From positions 2,583,630 to 2,647,629 of the forward strand of contig AP023240.1 in assembly GCA_016592635.1 (NCBI GenBank): 64,000 nucleotides of DNA, in the 5' to 3' direction. The position numbers were made by a program, and so were the translations under genes. This stretch comes from Methyloprofundus sp. Its GTDB lineage: Bacteria; Pseudomonadota; Gammaproteobacteria; Methylococcales; Methylomonadaceae. How positions within the stretch are numbered: position 1 is the stretch's first letter; the number at the start of each line of letters is the position of its first letter. Below are positions 44,609 through 51,569 of the stretch, in pieces. The notes beneath the pieces are model-generated. The model worked only from the letters and a program-made list of their open reading frames with translations, had not been told where the DNA came from and ran no database searches.

Positions 44609-46705
44609 CTACTGATTTGATAAACGCACTAAACCTGGAATATCTAAGATAAGTGCGACTGAACCATCACCCAGAATAGTTGCACTTGATACTCCCTCTA
44701 CACACCGATAATTTGCTTCCAGCGACTTAATAACCACTTGTTGTTGGCCTAATAAATCATCAACAAATAAACCACAACGTATACCTTGACCTTCCACGAC
44801 AACCAACAAGCCTTCCATCAAGTTAACTGCTTTAGCCGACTCGACATGAAAAATATCATGCATACGTACAATTGGGAGATACTCATCACGCAAGCGAAAA
44901 GTTTCGCCTTTACCCGCAACGCGATTAACCATATCTTCCGTTATATTAATAGATTCAATAATTGAACCTAGTGGTACGATATAGGTTTCATCGCCAACTG
45001 CTATCGATTGGCCATCTAAAATGGCCAATGTCAACGGCAAATGAATCGCCATGGTTGAGCCGACACCTAACTCGGAGATAATTTCGATATTACCCCCTAA
45101 TGATTGTATATTCCTACGGACGACATCCATGCCCACGCCACGCCCTGAAACATCGGTGACTTCAGCAGCAGTTGAAAAACCTGCCATAAAAATCAAGTCA
45201 TAACATTGTTTATCAGTAAGCACCGCATTTTCACCAACCAAACCTTTTTCAATTGCTTTTTGGCGCAGCACATCTTTATTCAATCCTTTACCATCATCTT
45301 TAACTTCAATAACAATATTGCCACCACGATGATAAGCTTCTAGTGTCACCGTGCCTGTTTCAGGCTTACCTGCTGCCAACCTGTCAGCAGGCATTTCTAT
45401 ACCATGATCCAAGCTATTACGTACTAAATGCACCAAGGGATCACTGATTAATTCAACGACGGTTTTATCAACTTCAGTATGCTCACCAACAAGTTTTAAT
45501 TCAATTTTTTTATCTAACTTGCTACTAAGATCATGTACTAAACGTGGAAAACGACTGAAGACAAAACTAATCGGCAACATCCTGATATTCATAACGCTTT
45601 CTTGTAATTCCCGTGTATGTCGCTCCAGTTGTGTTAAACCATTTTTAAGTTGATCTACTTTATCCAAAGAAAAATGCTCACCCACTAGGCTTAACATCGA
45701 TTGGGTAATAACTAATTCACCGACCATATTAATCAAGGTATCAATTTTGCCAGTATCAACTCGGATAGAGCTGGAGCTTTTTGCTTTAGCTGCTGGTTTC
45801 GCTTTTGCTTTGGGAGCTGCTTTTGGAGATTCTACTACAGTGCCTTGTTGTTCTGACGCTGCCGGTGATACTGCAACTGGAATTACAGTTGCTGGGGAAC
45901 TGGCTTGTTCTTGAACTTCTGCTGTATTTTTTACTACTGGCACAGCCTGCACATCATGCTGAGGGGTAGATAAAGCTTGCACCGATAAATCACATTCATC
46001 TTCAACCCAATCAAAGATATCATCAATGCCTTCTCGTGCAATATCGCCTTTAATAATTAAAGTCCAAGATAAATGACACTCTTCAGGGTCTAGCTCAAAT
46101 AATGTAGGGACACCTTGAAAATCGACAATAACTTCCAGTTCACCGAGCTCTTCTAATTCGCGAAACATGCGCACCGGATCATTGCCGGTTTTGAGTAAAT
46201 CAGTATGAGGACAAAAAGAAATTTTCCAGCCTGACTGCCCAAGTTCACCTGCTGCTACCGAGCTGGTTTCGAGTATTTTAGCTGCTGGCTCTGGACTAGA
46301 GACAGCAGCCTCACTAGCACCATTCAACTCTGTTTCTAATGCTTGTTTATGTTCCGCAACACGCTGATCATCAACTTCACTCTCATCTTGAATGGCGGTC
46401 ATCATTTCACGTAAACAATCTACAGAACCTAATAATACATCTACTGCTGATTGGGTAACTTGTCTACGTCCATCCCGCATTTCATCTAGTAAGGTTTCCA
46501 TTACATGAGTAAAATCCGCAACAGAAGTGAACCCAAACGTTCCACTACCGCCTTTTATTGAGTGCGCAGCTCTGAAAATAGTATTAATCGTTTCAGAGTC
46601 TACATCTCCCATATCCAGGTTTAACAACCCCGATTCCATTATATCCAAGCCCTCGAAGCTTTCTTCGAAAAAAACTTGGTGAAACTGCGCCATATCAATA
46701 GACAT
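44609..46705 (-). CDS. cheA: Chemotaxis histidine kinase
   Basis: 698 residues from the ATG at 46705. The longer frame to 46795 adds a hydrophobic, cysteine-rich stretch with no family match. P1 (Hpt) has phosphoacceptor His48 in 'FRAAHSIKGGSGTFGF'. A P2-like domain (about 150-240) is followed by an Ala/Lys/Pro-rich linker. P3 dimerisation and the P4 ATPase follow: 'HLVRNSLDHGIE', 'VKDDGKGL' and 'GRGVGMDVVRRNIQSLGG'. P5 is CheW-like and ends 'LILDIPGLVRLSNQ'. It phosphorylates CheY and CheB. An IS630 element separates it from cheY, so it may now rely on a promoter inside the IS or in the 250-base leader. Confidence 0.96.
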   Translation of the reverse strand: MSIDMAQFHQVFFEESFEGLDIMESGLLNLDMGDVDSETINTIFRAAHSIKGGSGTFGFTSVADFTHVMETLLDEMRDGRRQVTQSAVDVLLGSVDCLREMMTAIQDESEVDDQRVAEHKQALETELNGASEAAVSSPEPAAKILETSSVAAGELGQSGWKISFCPHTDLLKTGNDPVRMFRELEELGELEVIVDFQGVPTLFELDPEECHLSWTLIIKGDIAREGIDDIFDWVEDECDLSVQALSTPQHDVQAVPVVKNTAEVQEQASSPATVIPVAVSPAASEQQGTVVESPKAAPKAKAKPAAKAKSSSSIRVDTGKIDTLINMVGELVITQSMLSLVGEHFSLDKVDQLKNGLTQLERHTRELQESVMNIRMLPISFVFSRFPRLVHDLSSKLDKKIELKLVGEHTEVDKTVVELISDPLVHLVRNSLDHGIEMPADRLAAGKPETGTVTLEAYHRGGNIVIEVKDDGKGLNKDVLRQKAIEKGLVGENAVLTDKQCYDLIFMAGFSTAAEVTDVSGRGVGMDVVRRNIQSLGGNIEIISELGVGSTMAIHLPLTLAILDGQSIAVGDETYIVPLGSIIESINITEDMVNRVAGKGETFRLRDEYLPIVRMHDIFHVESAKAVNLMEGLLVVVEGQGIRCGLFVDDLLGQQQVVIKSLEANYRCVEGVSSATILGDGSVALILDIPGLVRLSNQ

Positions 46706-46861
46706 TGAATAACCTGCACACTGTAAATGAAGTAACAAACACCATCCTAAACCTAAATATATAAAGCAGGACGATACAACAAAACCACTAGCCAAATAAA
46801 TACTGTCATTTACTTAGCGAACAACTATTACACTTAATCTACAAACTTGAACATTCATAAG

Positions 46862-46903
46862 GATGGGCGCAGCCTAACAACCAAATTGCGCAGCAAGCCC
46901 ATC
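46862..46903. repeat. Inverted repeat upstream of cheA
   Basis: GATGGGC (46862-46868) and GCCCATC (46897-46903) frame a 28-base centre containing GCGCAGC/GCTGCGC-type partial symmetry. It lies in the 248-base stretch between the cheA start and the IS630 left end; no gene is seen in that stretch. It may be the remnant of a palindromic repeat or an operator for cheA. Confidence 0.4.
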
Positions 46904-47062
46904 GAATATACTACTTAAACTATGTGGGATACAATATACAGCTATAGATAACTAGTACCTCGCCCTCTAAATAATTAATAAATAAATTATCAGTCCAGCT
47001 TCTATTCTGGTAACCTTAACATAGTCTATATTATTCCGTATCGAATCCACCAACAGGAAGTC

Positions 47063-47512
47063 ATGAGAACCCCCAAATTTCCAGTTACATTAAAAGATGA
47101 TGAACGCGAAGAGCTCGAAAAAATAACTCGCCAACAGACAGCAAAATCGAGCATGGTATTACGAGCCAAGATTATCTTATTAGCAAACTCAGGCATGAAA
47201 TATCAGAATATTGCGCAAAAACTTGATGTACAGAATAATATAATTACGAACTGGACTGCACGTTGGCACGAACTAGCAAACAAGCCAGTCCGGGAGAGGC
47301 TTCAGGATCTTCCGCGCCCAGGCACTCCAGATACATTTACCCCCGAACAACTGTGTCGAATAATTGCACTTTCCTGTGAAAAGCCTGAAGACTATGATCG
47401 TCCCATCACTCATTGGACACATAGAGAATTGGCGGAAGAAGCGATCAAACAAGGTATTGTCGAGACTATTTCAGCAAATCATTTAGGCCGTCTTTTAAAA
47501 AAAACGACTTAA
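47063..47512 (+). CDS. IS630 transposase, N-terminal frame
   Basis: 149 codons. The N-terminal helix-turn-helix of IS630 transposases is clear: 'RAKIILLANSGMKYQNIAQKLDVQNNIITNWTARW', followed by the LQDLPRPGTPDTFTPEQ linker and the second DNA-binding helix set ('THRELAEEAIKQGIVETISANHLGRLLKK'). AGGAAG is 5 bases before the ATG. It terminates at 47510-47512, just after a run of eight A (47497-47504). A -1 shift there joins it to the catalytic frame. A shift is needed for full-length transposase. Confidence 0.88.
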   Translation: MRTPKFPVTLKDDEREELEKITRQQTAKSSMVLRAKIILLANSGMKYQNIAQKLDVQNNIITNWTARWHELANKPVRERLQDLPRPGTPDTFTPEQLCRIIALSCEKPEDYDRPITHWTHRELAEEAIKQGIVETISANHLGRLLKKTT

Positions 47513-48246
47513 AACCTCATCTTAGCCAATACTGGCTCAATGCAAAAGCGGATGAGCGAAAAGAAGAAAGAATCACAGATATTTGTAACCTTTATGCAAA
47601 TTCTCTGAAAACGCCAGAAGAACTTTTTATCAGTGTTGATGAAATGACAGGTATTCAGGCATTGGAACGAATTTCCCCCGATTTGCCAATGAGAGCGGGT
47701 CAAGTTCAATCTATCGAATTTGAATATGAGCGTCATGGCACGCAAACACTTTTAGGAGGGTTTAATGTGGCAACAGGAGTTATAGATGGTTTGATTCAAG
47801 AGACACGAACTGAGATCGATTTTGTTGAGTCGATCAAATATCTGATTGAGAAAAACCCAGAAAAGAAAGTTTATCATTTTATCGCTGACCAATTAAATAC
47901 CCATAAATCGGAAACTCTTGTGCGCTTTGTTGCAGACTTTTGTAATGACACTCAAGAGCTTGGAGTGAAAGGTAAAAGTGGCATATTACAATCCATGAAA
48001 ACACGGGAGGAGTACCTGATGATAGGCAATAGGCGCATTGTATTTCACTATACACCTAAGCATGCTTCATGGATGAACCAGATTGAAATCTGGTTTGGAA
48101 TATTAATGAAAAAAGTCATCAGGCGAGGCAATTTTGTTTCACAGCAGGACTTGAAAGACAAAATTCAAAATTTCATGGATTACTTTAATGAAACGATGGC
48201 CAAACCATTCAAATGGACATACAAAGGGAAGGCGTTGACCGCATAG
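47503..48246 (+). CDS. IS630 transposase, catalytic DDE frame (reached by -1 frameshift)
   Basis: Read in the -1 frame from the A-run, this part gives 247 residues; the first internal ATG is 47644. It holds the DDE triad in 'ISVDEMTG' (first Asp), 'FIADQLNTHKS' (second Asp) and 'WMNQIEIWF' (Glu), all intact, and ends 'NETMAKPFKWTYKGKAL'. Joined to the upstream frame it makes a protein of about 394 residues. The 0-frame codons TTA-AAA-AAA give an A-AAA-AAA slippery heptamer, so programmed frameshifting is plausible. A single-base loss in a homopolymer would look the same. Confidence 0.85.
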   Translation, partial: NDLKPHLSQYWLNAKADERKEERITDICNLYANSLKTPEELFISVDEMTGIQALERISPDLPMRAGQVQSIEFEYERHGTQTLLGGFNVATGVIDGLIQETRTEIDFVESIKYLIEKNPEKKVYHFIADQLNTHKSETLVRFVADFCNDTQELGVKGKSGILQSMKTREEYLMIGNRRIVFHYTPKHASWMNQIEIWFGILMKKVIRRGNFVSQQDLKDKIQNFMDYFNETMAKPFKWTYKGKALTA

Positions 48247-48310
48247 ATATATTATTAATTATTTAAGGGGTACGGTACTAGCCATTGCACGATCCTAAAC
48301 ACTCTATCGG

Positions 48311-48673
48311 CTAACCCAATACTTTCTTGATTGTTTTTAATAATTGGTCAGGATTAAATGGCTTTACTATCCAGCCAGTCGCTCCTGCCGCTTTACCTTG
48401 TTGTTTTTTATCCATACCTGATTCTGTCGTCAGCATAAGCATAGGCACAAACTTATAAGCTGGCAAAGCTCGTAAATCTTTAATTAAGGTAATGCCGTCT
48501 TTATTCGGCATATTGACATCCGTTACCACACAATCAAATTTTTGCGTTTGTGCTTTAGCTAGAGCATCCACGCCATCAACTGCTTCAACTACTGTGTATC
48601 CAGCACCTTTTAATGTAAAAGAAACCATTTGTCTCATTGATGCAGAATCATCAACTGCTAATACACTCGCCAT
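48311..48673 (-). CDS. cheY: Chemotaxis response regulator
   Basis: 120 residues from the ATG at 48673, with GGAG 8 bases upstream; the frame extends 13 codons further but that start has no site. Single receiver: 'LAVDDSASMRQMV' (acidic pair), phosphoacceptor Asp52 in 'VVTDVNMPNKDG', Thr in 'MLTTES', Lys in 'WIVKPFNPDQLL'. It is very close to the CheY proteins encoded directly before cheA in gammaproteobacterial 'alternative' chemotaxis loci. As first gene of the operon it lies on the far side of the IS630 copy from cheA. It would signal to a motor or pilus apparatus not seen here. Confidence 0.94.
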   Translation of the reverse strand: MASVLAVDDSASMRQMVSFTLKGAGYTVVEAVDGVDALAKAQTQKFDCVVTDVNMPNKDGITLIKDLRALPAYKFVPMLMLTTESGMDKKQQGKAAGATGWIVKPFNPDQLLKTIKKVLG

Positions 48674-49064
48674 TACTTTCTCCAAACAAACATTAATAGT
48701 AAATCCTGTCATTCATAATACATGAATTTGCTCAGCAAAAAGGAAGTTTGCCTTCATTCTTTGAGCCACTTCAAGGTTTTTAACTAAATAACAAAACTGA
48801 AAAATTTTAGTATCAAAAATAGTGTCCTTTAGCAAAACACTAAGACTTACAATCTTAGACTCTAGCAAGCTACATCTCTATGCTAATCCCCTTAAAATTA
48901 TTAACACATCATAATTAAATCAGCGTAATATTGCACGTCTATTTAGCGTTTAAAAATATACATTAAAATAATAGCTAAATTTATTTGAGTTTCTATATGC
49001 TTAGCATACAATCAGGATATTATTAATCTACAATATTATCAATTTTCTCTATAGGTATCGACCA
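48674..49064. promoter_or_regulatory. Divergent region between cheY and hoxH
   Basis: 391 AT-rich bases without a gene. It should carry the chemotaxis-operon promoter (minus) and the hoxH promoter (plus). Two symmetric sites stand out: CTAAGA/TCTTAG (48840-48845, 48853-48858) and the perfect palindrome TATGCT-T-AGCATA (48996-49008), 57 bases before the hoxH start. I see no match to a flagellar sigma-28 promoter or to a sigma-54 GG-N10-GC pair. The regulator is unknown. Confidence 0.4.
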
Positions 49065-50564
49065 ATGTACGAAAATCTTGAATCAGCTAAAAATAAGGAT
49101 AATTTAAAAAGGATAGTTGTTGATCCAGTATCTCGTGTAGAAGGTCACGGTAAGGTCACGCTATTACTTGATGAAAATAATAAAGTACAACAAGCCAGAC
49201 TGCATATTGTTGAATTCCGAGGCTTTGAAAAATTTATTCAAGGCCGCCCCTATTGGGAACTTCCTGTTCTAGTACAACGCTTATGTGGTATTTGTCCGGT
49301 CAGTCATCATTTAGCTGCCGCCAAAGCGATTGATCAATTAGTTGGCATTGACCCTGCCGACTTACCCGCCTCTGCCGATAAACTACGGCGTTTATTGCAC
49401 TTTGGCCAAGTGCTGCAATCACATGCTTTGCATTTCTTTCACCTCTCCAGTCCTGACTTATTATTTGGCTTTGAAAGCGATATTAGTAAACGTAATATCA
49501 TTGCCGTGTTAAATGACTATCCAGAAGTTGGTTTGCAAGGAGTTAAGTTACGCAAATTTGGTCAAGAAGTTATTCGTATGGTTTCTGGTAAACGTATTCA
49601 TGGTACAGGCGCTATTGCCGGCGGTATGAATAAATCTTTGAGCAAGGAAGAACGTGATTATTTACTCGCAGATGTCGATCAAATGATTGAATGGGCAGCA
49701 GGCTCGGTCGCCTTAATAAAGAAGGTACATTGCTCTAATTTGCCTTATTATGATGATTTTGCAACTATTGACACCAACTATTTAGGACTCACTAAAGCAG
49801 ATGGTGCTCTCGAACTTTATCATGGTGGTATTCGCGCTAAAAACACCCAAGGCAAAACCATCCTTGATCAATTCGACTACTGCAACTATAACGACATCAT
49901 TCACGAAGAAGTTCGTTCATGGACCTATATGAAATTTCCTTACCTAACATCTATTGGTAAGGATATGGGCTGGTATCGTGTTGGTCCGTTAGCACGTATG
50001 AATATCTGCGACTATATTGACACCCCACTTGCAGAAGCAGAGCGCATTCAATTCAAACAACATAGTGGTGGTACTGCGATGGTGCACAGCACCTTAGCCT
50101 TTCATTGGGCTCGTTTAATTGAAGTATTACATTGCGCTGAAAGTATCAAAACCTTATTAAATGACCCAGATATCATGGGGTCTGATTTAGTTGCGCAAGG
50201 TGAAAGACGTTTTGAAGGTGTTGGTGTTATTGAGGCACCACGTGGTACTTTATTTCATCACTACCAAGTCGATGAGAACGATATTGTTACCAAAGCTAAT
50301 TTGATTGTTTCTACGACCAGCAATAATATGGCGATGAATGAATCAGTACGCCAGGTAGCGGCTGAGTACTTATCAGGCCAAGAATTAACCGAGCCTTTAC
50401 TGAATAATTTGGAAGTGGCAATTCGTGCTTACGACCCCTGTTTATCTTGTGCAACCCATGCAGTAGGTAAAATGCCATTAAAGGTGGAACTGGTTGATGC
50501 TACTGGGCAGACAATTGATACGTTAATGAAACAGAGTAATGGGGAAATTGTTAAGGCTGATTAA
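49065..50564 (+). CDS. hoxH: [NiFe] hydrogenase large subunit, NAD-reducing (HoxH) type
   Basis: 499 residues. Ni-Fe site ligands are present in both motifs: R-L-C74-G-I-C77-P-V-S-H81 near the N-terminus and D-P-C459-L-S-C462-A-T-H465 near the end. Behind His465 is a 34-residue tail that a maturation protease would remove. The opening 'VVDPVSRVEGHGKVTLLL' and 'FRGFEKFIQGRPYWELP' match HoxH of Ralstonia and cyanobacteria (group 3d). The partners hoxF, hoxU, hoxY, the protease gene and hyp genes are not adjacent: cheY lies on one side and palindromes then fsa on the other. If the cofactor site and tail are kept under selection, the partners are probably elsewhere. AGG is about 11 bases before the ATG. 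Confidence 0.92.
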   Translation: MYENLESAKNKDNLKRIVVDPVSRVEGHGKVTLLLDENNKVQQARLHIVEFRGFEKFIQGRPYWELPVLVQRLCGICPVSHHLAAAKAIDQLVGIDPADLPASADKLRRLLHFGQVLQSHALHFFHLSSPDLLFGFESDISKRNIIAVLNDYPEVGLQGVKLRKFGQEVIRMVSGKRIHGTGAIAGGMNKSLSKEERDYLLADVDQMIEWAAGSVALIKKVHCSNLPYYDDFATIDTNYLGLTKADGALELYHGGIRAKNTQGKTILDQFDYCNYNDIIHEEVRSWTYMKFPYLTSIGKDMGWYRVGPLARMNICDYIDTPLAEAERIQFKQHSGGTAMVHSTLAFHWARLIEVLHCAESIKTLLNDPDIMGSDLVAQGERRFEGVGVIEAPRGTLFHHYQVDENDIVTKANLIVSTTSNNMAMNESVRQVAAEYLSGQELTEPLLNNLEVAIRAYDPCLSCATHAVGKMPLKVELVDATGQTIDTLMKQSNGEIVKAD

Positions 50565-50602
50565 ATTCTGGCACCATTGTCACCCCATTTTGAAGACTTG
50601 CA

Positions 50603-50817
50603 TAGGATGTGCTGAGGCACGAAGCACATCACCTACCAAATAATACCAATCCCAGTATATTGATACCCTAACTTCACAAATGTCGTCATTCCTGCATGCT
50701 TTTAGCAGGAATCTTCTACACGAATGGATTCCCGATAAAAAGACTTCGGGAATGACGGTATTAGGGTAATTATTTACTGAGATTAGTATAATGCGCTTCG
50801 TGCCTCAGCACATCCTA
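50603..50817. repeat. Outer palindrome split by the MITE-like repeat
   Basis: TAGGATGTGCTGAGGCACGA (continuing AGCACAT, 50603-50629) is matched by its inverse at 50791-50817, 26 of 27 bases identical. A different palindromic repeat (50643-50789) lies between the arms, so one element appears to have inserted into the loop of another. The pair lies between the convergent hoxH and fsa genes and could act as a two-way terminator. Confidence 0.75.
50643..50789. repeat. MITE-like dispersed repeat, copy 2
   Basis: 147 bases, starts ATACCAATCC and ends GATTAGTAT, so the ends are imperfect inverted repeats of about 29 bases closing on ACCCTAA/TTAGGGT. It shares most of its sequence with copy 1 (20472-20617). 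Inner arms contain GTCATTCCTGC and GGGAATGACG. There is no coding capacity, so it would need a transposase in trans. TA or AATA may be its target duplication, but the flanks are too AT-rich to be sure. Confidence 0.8.
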
Positions 50818-50856
50818 TAAGTACCCAAGCATAAGTTAAAGAACGAAAATTTATAA

Positions 50857-51531
50857 TCAACTATCAATAACTAACTTATCACCAAAACCAGCCTGCCAAT
50901 CTTGCGTAAACTGATCAACAGCAGGTTGTACTGCTGGGTGTGCCATCATCTGTTCGGCTATCTCTACGGGAATGGTAATCGAGGCTACCCCTAATTGTAA
51001 AATATCCATTACTTGCAAAGTGTTTTTAAAACTTGCCGGTAATAATTTGGCCGCAAAACCATGTCTTACCAATAAGGCTTGAATATCTGCCACTACACCA
51101 ATTCCATCCACACCCATGGCATCTATTCGATTAACATAAGGGGCTAAATAATCAGCACCGCATAAAGCGGCCAGAAAACCTTGCTGAGCAGTATAAATAG
51201 CGGTTGCCAATACCATGATGCCTTCTGCTTTCATCAGCTTGATAGCTGCCAAACCAACTTGAGTAGCTGGTACTTTAACGACAATATCATAAGGTAAGGC
51301 ATCCAGTTGTAGTGCTTCTGCCAGCATAGCCTCTGCTGTTTGGCTGACTACTTGTACATGAAAGCGTGCTTGTCCACCCAAAGCAGTGCTTATATCAGGG
51401 AATACCGTCGCAATTCCTAAACCCGCTTTCGCCAAAATTGAAGGATTAGTGGTGACCCCAAAAATAGGTATCGATTTATTTAACTCAGCAACTTTCTCAG
51501 CGTCTGCCGTATCCAGATAAAATTCAAACAT
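50857..51531 (-). CDS. fsa: Fructose-6-phosphate aldolase
   Basis: 224 residues of the small transaldolase/FSA group, which cleaves fructose 6-phosphate to dihydroxyacetone and glyceraldehyde 3-phosphate or acts as a transaldolase. It follows E. coli FsaA almost colinearly: 'FYLDTADAEKV', 'GVTTNPSILAKAG', Schiff-base Lys86 in 'IVVKVPAT', 'AEGIMVLATAIYTAQQGFLAALCGADYLAPYVNRIDAMG', 'PASFKNTLQVMDILQLGVASITIPVEI', and 'QDWQAGFG' at the end. TAAGGAAA is about 6 bases before the ATG. It lies 38 bases after pta and is probably cotranscribed. In a ribulose-monophosphate methylotroph it could help sugar-phosphate rearrangement. Confidence 0.9.
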   Translation of the reverse strand: MFEFYLDTADAEKVAELNKSIPIFGVTTNPSILAKAGLGIATVFPDISTALGGQARFHVQVVSQTAEAMLAEALQLDALPYDIVVKVPATQVGLAAIKLMKAEGIMVLATAIYTAQQGFLAALCGADYLAPYVNRIDAMGVDGIGVVADIQALLVRHGFAAKLLPASFKNTLQVMDILQLGVASITIPVEIAEQMMAHPAVQPAVDQFTQDWQAGFGDKLVIDS

Positions 51532-51569
51532 TTTATTTTTCCTTAATCATTGATAACAAGGTTAAAAAC

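Larger units (their letters stand above)
46955..48278 (+). mobile_element. IS630-family insertion sequence, 1324 bp
   Basis: Complete element. The ends are inverted: the left begins GTACCTCGCCC and the inverse of the right begins GTACCGTACCC, and both continue into TAAATAATTAATAA. A TA dinucleotide flanks each side (46953-46954 and 48279-48280), the target duplication expected for IS630. It carries a transposase split by a -1 frame change and lies on the plus strand, against the chemotaxis operon. The right end is 30 bases from the cheY stop. The intact ends and intact DDE triad suggest a fairly recent insertion. Confidence 0.93.

Noticed and set aside
46706..46795. 30-residue N-terminal extension of CheA
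   Set aside because: Hydrophobic, Cys-rich extension is absent from CheA proteins; MSIDMAQF from 46705 is a normal CheA beginning.
47063..48246. Two separate transposase genes
   Set aside because: The second frame lacks a DNA-binding domain and the first lacks the catalytic domain; together they form one IS630 transposase with a -1 shift.
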